A program made the position numbers and the translations under genes. The notes beneath the pieces were generated by a model. That model was not told where the DNA came from. It saw only the letters and a program-made list of their open reading frames with translations, and did not search any database. A stretch of 64,000 bases of DNA from Micropterix aruncella (lineage: Eukaryota; Arthropoda; Insecta; Lepidoptera; Micropterigidae), in the NCBI GenBank assembly GCA_944548615.1, contig OX155961.1, positions 28,616,414 to 28,680,413 on the forward strand, written 5' to 3'. Shown piece by piece: positions 1 through 11,739 of the stretch. Position 1 is the stretch's first letter, and the number at the start of each line of letters is the position of its first letter.

Positions 1-1260
1 CGATGCCTCACCGCAAGTCGTTGACCTCTGACGGACAGGTGGCGGAGCTTGTCGGTGGACTGTTTTGTCCTAAGTCTTCTACGCTCAACTCACGGGAGAT
101 AGAACGATAAATTTCGTTAAAACTTCCTGAGGTGACGGATTCGCCCGTTGTAGTTTACCTATCTACTTGTTCAGGGTCGGCCATACTAACGGGTCAACAC
201 CCATCCGGCGGCCCCCAAGTAGAAGTGCGAGCCAGGGCAGCACTCTGGCCTTCGGGCCAGTTTCCCCTAGCAGTCAACCTTTGGGCGCTCCTGGACGGAT
301 TGCGCACCGTGTGTCGTCAGATTATCGATTGTGAATTCTGACCGACAGCTGGGGGAGTCTGGAAACAGTACTGTCTCCTATAAAGCGTGGGTAGTTGTTT
401 ACCCTACGGCAACTGCTTTTGAAACGACCAATCGGCTAGCCGATACCGGGTGAAGAGCCGGGTGGGAACTAATAATAGGCCCTTGCTGAGTTGACCACGA
501 AGACCCATTATGTTCAGGGTTGGTAGCACTCACGGGTCAACACCCATCCGGCGGCCTCCACGCATGAAGTGCGAGCCTAGGCAGGACTATGGCCTTAGGG
601 CCCATTAGACTATCGATTGTGCACTCTGACTAACAGTCGGGGGAGTCTGGAAGTAGTACTGTTTCCTATAGAGCAGGGGTGTTTGCGGACCTTACGGCGA
701 CTGCTCTTGAAACGACCATCGGCTACCCGATCCTGGGTAAACAGCCGGGCAAAGGATGCCGTTGTCCGCGATAGATTCGGTTTACACCGTTTCACCGCTT
801 CGTAAGGGAGAGGACCGCGCAAGCGACCTCGAACTCGTAACCGATCGAGAGACCGAAGTAATCTGGTCGCAATTCGAAGTAAGGGCGTGAATGTAAGCCC
901 GCTGGGTAACATACCTGGTTATCTAGCGGAAAAGGGGTTCGCCCGTTGTACTTTATTTTAGACACCGTATCACTGCTTCGTAAGGGAGAGAACCGCGCAA
1001 GCGACCCTAAACCTGTAACCAGTCGGGAGACCGGAGTAATCTGGTTGCAACTTGAAGTAAGTGCGCGAGTGTCAGCCCGCTGTGTGATTAACCTGGTTAC
1101 CTCGCGGTAGGTCGTTGGCTTCTTACGGGCATTTGGCGTAACTAGACGGTGGACTGTTTTATTCTAAATCTTCTACGCTCACCTCACGTGAGACAGAACG
1201 ATCTAATATCGTTAAAACTTCCTGAGTTGACGGTTTCGCCGGTTGTAGTTGGCAACTCTA
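1..1260 (+). repeat. GC-rich foldback-like repeat arms, several partial copies
   Basis: This stretch is much richer in GC than its surroundings. It contains the same modules more than once in the + orientation: a terminal module ending in GACGGATTCGCCCGTTGTAG near 134-155, again near 932-945 and 1225-1245, and an internal module with GGTCAACACCCATCCGGCGG near 195-215 and 537-557. The same modules recur at 29445-30015 (+), 13990-15375 (both strands), 1505-2035 (-) and 3945-4400 (-). No conserved coding frame is visible; the frames differ between copies and are broken. It is best read as arms of an unclassified interspersed repeat with long inverted ends. It is not rDNA or a tRNA cluster as far as I can see. 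Confidence 0.6.
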
Positions 1261-1504
1261 GTTGTAGCTTGTATTTAAGATATTCCACAATGTTATTTCA
1301 GCCCAACAAGGCGTCTCTGTATTAAATTTCAAGTATATACGCTCAATATTTAGAGTTTGAAATATGACTAATGTGCCCTCTGGAGGACTTCTACTACAAC
1401 CTTATCAACTCTTCCCGTGACCAAATGATGCCTGAATGCCAAATTTCAGCTCAATCGGATTACGCGTGTGGGTGCTATCATGGAGCAATACACACAAACA
1501 CACA

Positions 1505-2035
1505 GTACGGAGGTGTCGACTACGACCGACGAACCCGTCACCCCATGGTGGTATAACGATATTTGATCATTCTTTCAGCCGTGGGATGAACGTAGAAGAC
1601 TTAGAGACAAGACAATCATCCGTCTAGCTCCGCAAACAAGCCCGTTAGAGGTCAATGCCTTACGGCGAGGCACCGGGAAAGATAACAGCCTATCCCCCTA
1701 ACTACCAGTTTTGGAGGGATATCTCCGTCTGGAACTAACCTCCAGTATACCTCCGTCCTCCCGACTGGTCACAGGTTCGAAGTGACTTGCGCGACCTCTA
1801 CCTGCCGTGTGTTCAGCGGAGATTCGGTTTGAATCTATCGCGGGTTAAAGGCATCTTTTGCCCGGCTCTGAATTCAGGATCAGGTAGCCTGATAGTCATT
1901 TCAAGAGTGGTTGACGACAGGTCAACATCCGTCCCCGCTGCTTAGAAGTCAGTATATTTCCGTAGTCTCCATACTCCTTTAGCAATTAATTAGTCAGAGC
2001 GCACAACCGATTGGTTTCGCCGAGCGTTGCGCAAA
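1505..2035 (-). repeat. GC-rich foldback-like repeat arm, reverse orientation
   Basis: This is the reverse complement of the family seen at 1-1260. It starts with the terminal module (GACGAACCCGTCACCCC), then TATAACGATATTTGATC and TTCTTTCAGCCGTGGGATGA, the mirror image of the end at 15310-15370. It runs on through the internal GTCAACATCCGTCCCC-type module to about 2035. With the + arms just upstream the two blocks are head to head, as expected if they are facing ends of two separate foldback elements. Confidence 0.55.
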
Positions 2036-2584
2036 TCGTCCAGTAGCGCCGGGATGCAATCTTACCGGACACACAGACACACATATACATACACACAGGC
2101 AGACTTCTACCTAGAAGTGGTCTTCATCGTCTCAGGGGGGCTCAAAATGGATAATTCCGTCTTCATCTCAAAAAAAAATGCGCGTTCACAATACGTTCCC
2201 TTCTCGTCGGTTGGTTGGCTGAAAAGTAATAAAATTATACGCCTATATATTACACGACGACTTATCATTTCTATTCCATACGCCACTTTACTCACCGAAT
2301 AAGACGAAGTTAATCCTACTTATAAGAGGACGGCGCAATGAGCGGATTCTTTTAATAAATCTCGTTGCGAGGCGCGAAGGGAGACGTTAAAACCCAATAC
2401 CACTTTGCGCCTATGTTATACCGAATAGCCACCCCCCCCCCCCAAATCAGGGGATTACTCAATATATTTTCCTCAGTCAATGGCCCATGTGTGCCTCATT
2501 CAGCCACATACTTGGATAAAGCTGATATCGTAGAAAACCAACAACGCAGTAAGTCTTAGCACATAATGATCACAGTTTTATTGC
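2036..2584. other. No gene recognised; short poly-C tract
   Basis: I see no gene here. A run of 12 C lies at 2432-2443. The open frames in this stretch are short and show no protein-like pattern. Confidence 0.5.
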
Positions 2585-2973
2585 AATGGAGAATGTTACT
2601 GGGTCTGCAAATTCGCTTGAAACTTCATAGTATACAAATACATTAGTTTTTGTTTCATTCAAAAATACCAAGTAGGTAGTTGTTGTTTTGCACACATTTA
2701 AAACCCCGTAAATATTGAATCCGGCGCTCGGGCGGCCGACTACTGTGTGACGTCATTTTCCAACACTCCGATCGCTCGCGCGCTCTCTTTATTAGAGCAT
2801 AGTGTTGAACTATGACGTCACACGCAGCGAGCGCCGGCGGAAGAAACTAACTATTTAAAATTCCATATCTCGAAAACTAATGGACGTATGGAAATATTTT
2901 TTTCACACGATTTTTTTATATTTAGAAGACAATACGGAGAGCTAAAGATAAAAATTAGTTAACATTCTCCATT
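2585..2973. repeat. MITE with two nested inverted repeats and two TGACGTCA palindromes
   Basis: The outer ends are inverted copies of AATGGAGAATGTTA. Inside, a second inverted repeat (about 2722-2770 against 2795-2845) contains CCGGCGCTCG and GTGTGACGTCA in both arms, so two cAMP-response-element-like palindromes TGACGTCA lie about 64 bp apart. There is no coding content. It is a non-autonomous DNA transposon by structure; the superfamily is unknown because I could not settle the target duplication. Confidence 0.55.
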
Positions 2974-3089
2974 ATCGAGAGGCATATACAGTGTAATGTG
3001 TTGTTTGTTTGTTTCTGCTCTATATTTTAAAATATCATAATCGGCCGGTTTATATCAAACGACAATCTCCTACAACCAACTCTACTATA

Positions 3090-3290
3090 AAGTGTTTATA
3101 TGTATGTGTGAATGTAATGTAAACAAGTGTGTCTTGTTATTGCATTCGATCGACAGAATGAAAATGCAATTCCGTTAATTTTATTCCAATGGAAAACTGT
3201 AACTCAGACATAAATCGAATCCGGAACCTTAAAATGAAGGATCAGGTGACCTAACCATTATGCTACCGGGCTGCGTCTCAATATCTATAA
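3090..3290 (-). repeat. tRNA-derived SINE-like copy
   Basis: On the - strand, GCAGCCCGGTAGCATAATGG looks like the acceptor and A-box part of a tRNA-type promoter. About 40 bases later comes GGTTCCGGATTCGA, a B-box-like T arm. It lacks a clean tRNA fold, and a second decayed copy lies at 7880-7955, so it is a SINE and not a tRNA gene. Confidence 0.5.
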
Positions 3291-3944
3291 TTATGATCTA
3301 CAATATATGATTACATATTGACGCTCTTTTAATTTGTCTCTAAGTGTATAACAAGTAAATGTATTTAAAGGAATAAAAAACACGACTGCTGTTACAAAAA
3401 GTAAACTAACATATTTATAACTATTTTTATTACGGGTATTTAATGAAATATTTGTGGTTGGTGTATTTATTCATATATGTAAATATATATTTATGGAATG
3501 TGCTCAAACAGGCCTTTCATTTGATACTGTGACGGGCCACCCCTCACTAGACTCCAAGTTGTTTGACGTGAGGAGGTGGTGTCAACTTGCGAGTTATCTT
3601 CGTATTGAAAGTCGATTGAATGTATATCAGAAGGTATTTATTGTATCAGAAGGAATTTATAGTGCTTTATATTGCCAGTTTGTTAACGCTTCCCGAATAT
3701 GTTAGGGGTTGACGTTAATGCGGTGGCTATCTGTCCGAAGTTACGAGGGTGCATGGATAAGGATTATAGTTTGTGCTCAGAGTATCTTGTACTCGACACG
3801 GCTCGAGTCTGTAGGAGTTCAGACGGATGCTTGCTCGTCTCGATATGAGGAAAGAAGGAAGAGGTACCCAAAATGGTCGGACCCGTTGACCCAACTCGTG
3901 AGAGTAGTACCGGGTTGATTCCGAGCGTCTAAAAATGGCTGTGT
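3291..3944. other. No gene recognised; short shared repeat
   Basis: No gene is recognised. About 80 bp near 3360-3420 (GGAATAAAAAACACGACTGC, then TGTTACAAAAAG) recur near 18340-18385, so part of it is repetitive. Confidence 0.4.
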
Positions 3945-4400
3945 CAGTTGAGGGTTGTCTATTGCTACAGGCAATTCCGCCATCTCAGGGAGTTATAACG
4001 ACTCTTGTCATTCTGTCTCCCATGGAGTGAGCGCAAAGAGAGTGGACAAACACAAACCACAGTCGAACTTCGCCGAGAGCCCGTAAGAGTCCGACGCGTT
4101 AACACGAGGAATTGGGGAGTTCGGTAGTTCGCTTGGTTGCGTAAACGATTGGCGGGCACAGCCTGTGTCGCAAACCGCCCAGTTCCGTCCGAGGTGTTTT
4201 CTCGGATCCGCAATTCCTACCCCAACTGTCTACTACTGCAGGTTGCAGCCGCAGGCAGAGTTCATAGCGGCCCTTCCAGGTTTAGTCCCTCTTCGAGAGG
4301 CCACTGAATGGAAGCTTAACCGTGAGTTTTGCCGACCTAAGAAAACACAGACAGGCCGTGGCTGTGTCGGTATCGCTGTTTGTATATAAACACCTAAACA
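3945..4400 (-). repeat. Diverged foldback-like repeat arm
   Basis: A degraded - orientation copy of the GC-rich family. CCATCTCAGGGAGTTATAAC and CATTCTGTCTCCCATGGAGT correspond to the terminal module seen at 14010-14090. Its far part, from ATCCGCAATTCCTACCCCAA to TTAACCGTGAGTTTTGCCGA, matches 15415-15560. Confidence 0.45.
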
Positions 4401-4685
4401 TTTGTATTGTGCATAATAATGCAGTCAAGGCGATACTTACGCGGCTTCTCTGTCTCCATAGACACTCTCGTTTTTTTGCTTGAACGATTGGTAACTACTG
4501 CTATTAATAAAGGTGCTCCTAATACTGCTGTTAACTTGTTTTTACGACATGGTACTTTTATGGTTAAGAGTTAACAGTATTCAAACATTCAGATGGATCA
4601 AGCGGTTACTTCGATATATTAGGACTGAAGTAGATATATTAGGATTGATATGGCAACTAAGTAGATATTTTAGGACCAACTAATT

Positions 4686-4900
4686 ACTGTTGGGGACTAA
4701 GCTAAATGTAAGCGGTGGCTGAGGTGCGGGACCCGGCATTCGTAGAACACGCGTTCTTTCGTTTGCGTGCATACCTATAAATATTACTGTCGAGCAGCAC
4801 CGGACGAGTGATGTCACAGGACTAATGTCTGTTGTGGGGAGACAGAACGCTGTTCCCTGCACCTCAGCCACTACTTACATTTGGCTCAGTCCCTAACTGT
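4686..4900. repeat. Short element with about 45-bp inverted repeats
   Basis: The left arm, 4686-4731, contains AAATGTAAGCGGTGGCTGAG. The right arm, about 4855-4900, is its near-perfect reverse complement, CTCAGCCACTACTTACATTT. The middle is about 120 bp without coding potential. It is surrounded by a small direct repeat related to TAGATATATTAGGATTGATA (about 4610-4670 and 4902-4921). This is a MITE-like structure of unknown superfamily. Confidence 0.55.
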
Positions 4901-5654
4901 AGATATATCAGGATTGATATGTCATATTTACCTAATTTTCATGATATCGATTATCGAGGTTAGTAAGCCGAGACTCTGCTCTCCCCTATTATTAATTTGT
5001 TTGGGCAAAGACGCGCGCATAGATAGTTCTAAATAAAACGTTTTTTTTGGGACATACTATAGCGTGGGCGATCAGTGGTCGTCCACAATGATAGTGACTC
5101 GCACAAAGCGCTGTGAGTCAGGAGCTGCCAAGCCGCTACCGTGTTACTCGCCTTGAGCGCTCACAAAGAATAATATTCTCATAATAGTAAATATTCCCAT
5201 GCGATGAGAGAGAGAGCGAGAGAAAAAAAAATAACGAGTGATTAATTTAATTTAAATTAATTCAAATATATTAATATTTCTTGTTTCTTATTTAATATTT
5301 CTTATGTTATATTTCTTATGTTATGTAGCGCAAGTATCGTAGGAAACGATTATCGGCCGAATGTTTCTTTCTGCATCAGTATGTAAAACATGCTAGATTA
5401 TTGTATGCGCTGTAGTTTTTTCCGAGACGGTTAATAAATAAATAAATAATTAAATAAATTAAAAAGTCGGGTATTTAATTTGCTCAAACTAAAATCACGT
5501 TTCTTTGATAGTTCTTGCTCTACACAACCAGAGATCATTATAAGTTAGGTCAAAAATAATAGATAATGTTATGGCAAACCATTTAATCCTTTTTAACCAT
5601 CATGTAATGAGGACTCGGACCCTCTATTTTGTGCTACGGAAAAAATCGGGGATA
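4901..5654. other. No gene recognised; AT-rich
   Basis: AT-rich sequence with a short GA-rich run at 5206-5222 and simple AAAT/AATT runs. No gene, RNA or element ends recognised. Confidence 0.45.
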
Positions 5655-5940
5655 CATTACATTTTCGTCGTGTCTAATTGACGGCCAAAAACTGGTCTTG
5701 GACGTGTCAAAATAATTGTGTTAGTAATCTCATTACTAATCTTTACCCCTGCAGGGGTTACCATACATAGGTAGTCAAAACTTTAACTACTAGATTGTCA
5801 AAATATATATGTAAATATAAATTAACAGAGTAGAGGCCTAATAATTAAAAAAGTCAATAATTCGTATTGATACGTAGTAAAAGTTATTCATCGTAATATT
5901 GAAGTTGTCAGTAAAAATGTTAAATAATGAAGCCATGCAT
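5655..5940 (+). repeat. Interspersed repeat, copy 1
   Basis: TTTTCGTCGTGTCTAATTGA, TCTTGGACGTGTCAAAATAA and the following AT-rich part match 10457-10770 in the same order and orientation, with many differences. No coding frame. It is an unclassified dispersed repeat. Confidence 0.45.
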
Positions 5941-6016
5941 TTAAAAACTGAAAGTACAAATGTACCTAAGTCCAAATAAACTGACGAGACAATAAGGCTT
6001 TACTTTTTAAAGTAAT

Positions 6017-6170
6017 TTAAATGGTCACAATATTTGAAAAATCATGGCCCTCAAATTCGGCCAGATCATAGAAAGGGTGGCTTATCAGCATCTCATTGAT
6101 GTTTTCTTTGAATTTTACGTCTTCCAGCTGTTTACAAGTGGTAGGGAATAAATTATATATTTTGACGCTA
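6017..6170 (-). pseudogene. C-terminal tail of a non-LTR retrotransposon ORF2
   Basis: Read on the - strand, an open stretch of about 48 codons ends at a stop at 6017. It includes NINEMLISHPFYDLAEF, which resembles the extreme C-terminus of Jockey/CR1-like ORF2 proteins, where a LxSHPFYSxxEF-type ending is common. Nothing of the reverse transcriptase is present upstream, as expected for a 5'-truncated LINE copy. The subfamily is not determined. Confidence 0.45.
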
Positions 6171-7694
6171 ATTTATAAGACGCATTTCTGTACTTTTGCC
6201 TGTCGTATTCAAGGTACGCATAAAAGAGAGCTACCGTGGGTATTGTGAGAGTGAATGTTGGCATTAAATACAGTTTCTGCGTTTATTTGTTTTTTATTAT
6301 GGTTTCCATTTTTATTATTCATTCGATGATAATTTTATTTAAATTATTAGTAATTTGAAATGTTTTTGTATATTAACGTATTTTATTTTATAGTTCTAAA
6401 AAGGACATACATATTTTTGTTTTGATAATGTTTTTAATTTTGACTACATATTAATATTTTAGGTTACTTTTTTAATAGATAATTCGACGACGATTGACCG
6501 ACTACCATGAAAGTTGGCGCATATACGTATTTTTTTATGGCGAAGGATTCTATTCGTTTTGTTGTAACGCCACTTGATGGTGCTGCAACAAATCAACTTC
6601 TATACCGTTCAACAGATCGCCATGTTTTTTTTTTAATGCGAGTGAAGTTAAAAAGGACCTGTCGGGTTGCTCTGCTATCGTGAGTTATCAATGATGAGAG
6701 TATCCACTTTGTGTCGTGATGTTCCTCGGCGAGCACATGCGGTAGGATAAACATAGTGTTTAATATGTAAACCATTTAATTATCAAAGAGAAGTTAGGGA
6801 GAGATGGCTTACCAGTGATAACGTTGACAGTGACAGTGAATAAGTATGCTAATAATTGTACGTGCTTATATATCAGTAGAATTGCTGCAATTCGGCTAAA
6901 TTTTCATGTCAATAAAAACTGATGATCCTGAAAGACGCTGTCTTCTATACAATGATAACACTGCCTTGTGTGAAAGACTCCTTTAAAAATTAAATTATTA
7001 TTTTTTGAATACTATTTGTCATCAGGCAAGTCGATATTTTTGCCTGTTTAATTACGTCAACCATCTCTTTGAATTGAAAATGTTTGTTGATTAAATGTTA
7101 CACGGTTCATTATCATAAGTCACTACAGACCTATGAAACGATGTAATTCTTTGGGTAGAGATAGCTGAAGGAGCCGTGAGTATCATAGGCCTCTTGGGAG
7201 GGGCTGTGTGGGGGGGGGGGGGGGGGGGGGGGAGGGGAGGGGGAAGGGGAGCGGATACCCGAGCAGCGCCGGGTAATATTCCACTAGTATAATTATATTG
7301 GTTAAGTATTATAGAATTTAGGTTTTATTCTATACCTTAAAACACTTTGAGATCGTTTTTATCAGAAATGTCCAGTTACTGTGTTCTTTTCCAAGAAGGC
7401 ATAATAGAGGAGGATATACGTAGTCGTATCTATCTATCACCCACTCCAGCTAGATAAATTTATCGCACCCGCCTTATTGACCCTACCTTTATTGATAGCA
7501 TTGACATTGCGGCCAGCTGGAGGACGTTATAATTTATTGATTTGAGAGAGAGTTATTTAGTAGATATAATACGCTAGAGAAGTCAAGTGAAAGCGATCGA
7601 TTCAGGTATACTGTCGAAAATAATGAAATATTGGCACAATAGACAAAAAACAATATATTTTTATATATATTTGGGTAGTTATGAGTGCGATCGA
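6171..7694. other. No gene recognised
   Basis: AT-rich sequence with no coding region that I recognise. The only clear structure is the poly-G run listed separately. Confidence 0.4.
7209..7232 (+). repeat. Poly-G tract followed by G-rich purine run
   Basis: About two dozen consecutive G are followed to about 7251 by GGA/GGGA blocks. It is the longest homopolymer in the window and has strong G-quadruplex potential. The exact length may be an assembly estimate. Confidence 0.7.
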
Positions 7695-7955
7695 ACAGTT
7701 GGGCGGTTCGGCTACAGCGCGCGAACCCGTCACCCCAGGCTGGTATAACAAGATGTGACCGTTCTTTCAGCAGTCAGATGAACTATAAGACTTAGACAAG
7801 ATAAGACTTAGACAGTGCGATCGTACAACCCGGAACCTTATAATATAGAAAAACTTAGATAATGGACAAGATAAGACTTAAACAGTGCGACCGTACAACC
7901 CGGAAACTTACAATGTAAGATCAGGTGACATAGCCACATGACACCGGACGTGATT
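7695..7955 (-). repeat. Foldback-like terminal module joined to two SINE-like pieces
   Basis: CGCGAACCCGTCACCCCAGG and TATAACAAGATG at 7722-7755 match the terminal module of the GC-rich foldback family. Two copies of an ACAGTGCG(A/C)TCGTACAACCCGG-like segment follow, the second leading into GATCAGGTGACATAGCCAC, a decayed copy of the SINE at 3200-3280. Confidence 0.45.
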
Positions 7956-8440
7956 CAATATATGTAGTAAAAAAAAAATCTTCTCGAATAAATATAGTTA
8001 TAATATTTTAAGTTGGAAAGGGGCACTTAATGTTCTACATGTTATGTTCTACATAATGCTACACAATGTTATGTTCGTATACATATACATAAAGTTACAC
8101 AATGACACAAATAACATTGTGTTCTACACAATGTTATGTTCTACATAATAAATCATTCCACTATAGCTTAGTATACCAGACAGAAGTTTCTCTTAGAACA
8201 AAATTGAAATCGAAGCATGTTACGTTACAAGTCCTAAGGGCTCGCATATAGCCGCCATATGTCTGCTACTCTGCCGATGCAGATGTTCAAAAGGTTCGAG
8301 AAATTCGCCAACCTTCGCCTAACGCTAACCAAAGGCGTTCGTAGAGACGTATTCCTCTGCTGACTTCTCTCGCACCCTATTCCCGTAACGCTCTGTCGCT
8401 CGAGAGGGCGTCTACTGATCTCTCGGTATACAGTGACTAG

Positions 8441-8468
8441 TAACAGGATAGTGAAGACTATCCTGTTA
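8441..8468. other. Perfect 12-bp hairpin with a 4-base loop
   Basis: TAACAGGATAGT, loop GAAG, then ACTATCCTGTTA. It lies in otherwise unannotated sequence. No element or RNA gene is recognised around it. Confidence 0.5.
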
Positions 8469-8613
8469 TCGTTATTGAAGAATATTGAAACGCGTCGATA
8501 TATTTCCCTAATTATATTTGCATATAAATTAATTCAAGGAACTATTTATTTGCCAGAGATACGTTTTAATTGTACGTACCGGTAAATTACCCAGCGAGGA
8601 GATCGCATCTATT

Positions 8614-8955
8614 GTTTAATGTGCCGTCCCATCGTACAAATATTTTTGTAGACAGGCCAGTGGGAAGGGTTATAGCTCTTCTTAATTCCTTACCCACAGA
8701 AATAGACATCTTTTGTATATCCCTTTAGCAGCTAAAAAAGCAACTCCCCGCTATCTCATATTTATCATAATCTGTCTTTTATTTAGTTTTATATTTTTTT
8801 TCTTGTTCAATGTTAGCATTAATTTAGTTATGTAATTCATTTATTTTTAGACTTTTACTCTAGCTTTAATATTCAAGGGCGAATTGGATTCGTCTGTAAT
8901 GCTCTTGAATAACATTTGAAACTAGTAAATAAATAATAATAATAATAATAATTTC
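8614..8955 (+). pseudogene. LINE ORF2 C-terminus with 3' UTR and simple tail
   Basis: An open frame from about 8614 to a stop at 8728-8730 reads NVPSHRTNIFVDRPVGR and then LLNSLPTEIDIFCISL, typical of the C-terminus of Jockey/CR1-like LINE ORF2 products (PxxRxxxLxNxLPxEIDIF). About 200 bp of AT-rich 3' UTR follow, ending in an (AATAATA)n tail at 8928-8953. It is a 5'-truncated, dead copy on the + strand. Confidence 0.6.
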
Positions 8956-9918
8956 GGTCGAAAAAAATCGGTTGTGCCACCCCAATACTTTCCCAGCAAG
9001 CAGACAAGCCCCCCTCTCCGTTTCACCTTTTTACTGTATAATCAGGCACGTAAATGTTAATCGCAAGGGAAATTCCTGGTATTATTAGGAATTTCCATGT
9101 CCGATTATTTTAATATTCGTGTCAGCGAGGGGACTGTATTCAAAATGGGCTGCCTTATTCAAAATCAGCAACTTTAGATGCCGGGCGCTTACTTTTGGGA
9201 AGTTTCGCCACCGCTTTAAGGATGAAACTTTCAATATTGGGGAATATATTTTAAAAGAAGATGCCTGTGGGGTATCTAAATATTGTGTAGTCTGATGAAA
9301 CGTAAAGGAGTTTCGTAAAAGTTATGTTGTAAAAATATACGTATATCTATTAATAAAAAAAACAATATAAAAAGTATCTGAATTTAATATTTAATATGTT
9401 TTTTTTTTCATTTTTTTTTTGGGAAACAGATAGTACAAAAAAACATATTTACTAAATCAAAATTTAACAAACATAAACTATGTATATGTTTCCACCTATG
9501 AAACGATTATATAGTGCGCTATGCGATATAAAAGATAAGTTAAAGTGATACAAGTTAAGTGAATTTGTCAGGGTTCTAAAAAAACAAAAAGGTAATTCTG
9601 AATTAATTACTAAGTTACCAAATATTATAATATTCTCTTTGATTCATTTGAGTCAATATATTGCTAACAACTTACGAATTCTAATATATTATAATTAGCA
9701 TTGAGTGATTATTATGATGCGATTTTATTATACATTTTGAATGAATAAATGTATACTCATATTGATAACGTTGCTGGGCCGAAATCACGTCGTGATATTT
9801 TGGTTGTAATATCTCATATACAAGCTACACTCTCATAATATTTACATTCTCATAATATTTAAATTAAATATTTATAATATCTACATTACACTACATTAAA
9901 TTACACGACTCTCTTCAG
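8956..9918. other. No gene recognised
   Basis: AT-rich, with no recognisable coding region, RNA or element ends. Confidence 0.4.
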
Positions 9919-10281
9919 GTCAATTTTGGGCTAGCGCTAAAACTGCCCTCTCTGCTCTACGCTAACTCCAGAATCACCAAAAAATCGATTCTCTGCAATT
10001 CCAAAAATCCGGCAATATCGAAGCACGTAATAAGTGGCCGTAGTGGTTCGAATGATCTACAAGCCCGCGCAGACTTCCACAAAAAGTTCCTTACTGGAAT
10101 CAGCCAGAATGGCACTGTTCTGGGTTATGGCAGTACAACCATGAGCAATGTGGACTTGAAGAAGTCTCTCTTGCCGGGAGATTACGACTGCAACAGTATA
10201 GCTCATGCTATTGGCGTTAAATGCCAGAATGATTGGACAACAATTGGGAACTTTTGCATTCCGCCTCCAATGCACTGGAAG
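9919..10281 (+). CDS. Candidate internal exon, unknown protein
   Basis: A 363-bp open stretch (121 codons) is bounded by a good acceptor (CTCTCTTCAG before 9919) and a good donor (AAG then GTAATG at 10282), both in phase 0. The reading is rich in ordinary coding residues and has cysteines near the end (GDYDCNSIAHAIGVKCQNDW and IGNFCIPPPMHW). I do not recognise the family. It is not obviously part of any transposon named here and it does not join to the Dpr exons by homology. It could be an exon of an unrelated host gene whose other exons lie outside the window, or a fragment of a captured gene. The length of open frame in AT-rich DNA is the main argument. Confidence 0.35.
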
Positions 10282-10456
10282 GTAATGATCTATGACTGGA
10301 CGACAGAGATGCTGAAATTTTATTTAAATGCCTTTCACCATACACTTTCAGACCCCCGTAGCTTCGCTCGTTGGAGCTAGTATTATGATAGGCTCGACTC
10401 CGGTCGGTGAATTCCATGGCAGCTTCGTTTGTATTTTATTTTTTATTTTATTTATT

Positions 10457-10770
10457 CGTCGTGTCCAATTGGAGGTTAAAAACCGCTCTTGGACGTGTCA
10501 AAATATTTGTGTTATGTTGTAAGTCTCATTAATACTTTAATCTTTACTTAACATACATATGGTATCAATAACTTAACCATTAGATTGAAAAAAAAAATAT
10601 GGTATCTAAGAAATTTTGAAACCTATTTAAAGTTATTCATCGTAAAATCTCATTGCAAAAAAAATAAAGGTCTAATAAATACAATAGTTAATAATTCTAA
10701 TGGTTACCTACTAAAAGCCACTCAACACAATAATTAAAATAGTCAGTAAAAAGTTGAATAATCAAAGCAA
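10457..10770 (+). repeat. Interspersed repeat, copy 2
   Basis: Second copy of the repeat at 5655-5940 (TTCGTCGTGTCCAATTGG, CTTGGACGTGTCAAAATA). The GGTGAATTCCATGGCAGC segment just before it (10406-10424) recurs inverted near 22638-22656. Confidence 0.45.
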
Positions 10771-11739
10771 ATGAATAATTTATCGCTATCTATTGGCGTT
10801 TGGCCCAAAACCGCCCTTAGCCGAGAAAACGAACCATAAAACTGAGGCGTCGCAAAGGAACCCAACCGGGTTCGTCCGACGTCCTAAAGAGGGCGCTCAT
10901 CGATTTTAATTTTTAATTAATCTTCAGATGAAATGAGTCATTAGCTACTTGCCGGTAACGACTTGGGTAACACAACCGATTTTTTTATGAAAGGGTTAGG
11001 TAATGTAACACAACCATAGCTGACACAGTTATCAATCTCCCGTCAATTCCCCAAAGTCAATACACTCTACGTATGTATTCCAATATCCATTTCTCCTATC
11101 GCGTAATCGCGTAGCGAGGGACTCGGAAATGGAGAGCCTTGTTACTGACAGCCATTGTGGCCGCATTTTCAACGACAAAGTGAAAAGATTGGATGCCGAC
11201 GTATGCCATCGAGATGAAAGAATTACATCACCACTTTTGACTGCTTGGAAGATATTGCATTTCAGATGTTGCGTCATTGCCGTCCTATATTGTAGAAAGA
11301 AATATTGTAGGATACCATTAATAGATAGGCTCTTTTGTAATATTATAAAATACCCATATCTACTACACCCAGTAGCAAAGAATCAGGGTCACCATCACAA
11401 ACCTTAATATCTCGGAAACAACATACTTACATACATATATACAACCACATTAATAATGAATATTAAACACCAGATACGCTTCCTTATTTGAGACAGTACA
11501 GACTTACAAGCAAAATCAAATTCAGTAGTTATTAGTCAGAAATGCAGAACAAATGAACAAAACAACACGAGTTTTGAGCTGCTACCGATCCGCGGGCTTC
11601 AACGAGTCAATCAAATCGTTTTCATTACCTACTTCAGTCACTGCTACATTACTGTTAGCGTCCTTTGTATTTAGATTTGGCCTTATCTGTTAACCTTTTC
11701 AAGCTTTTCAAGCTCAAGCTCAAGGTCCGAGACACAACA
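10771..11739. other. No gene recognised
   Basis: Mixed-composition sequence. Short open frames exist on both strands around 11030-11400 but they overlap each other and show no family resemblance. Confidence 0.4.

Noticed and set aside
1..1260. Possible rRNA or structural RNA block because of high GC
   Set aside because: No recognisable rRNA core sequence; the block is modular, recurs in both orientations and has long inverted partners, which fits a repeat family better.
3205..3277. A functional tRNA gene
   Set aside because: A- and B-box-like sequences are present but the arms do not pair cleanly and a decayed second copy exists; treated as a SINE.
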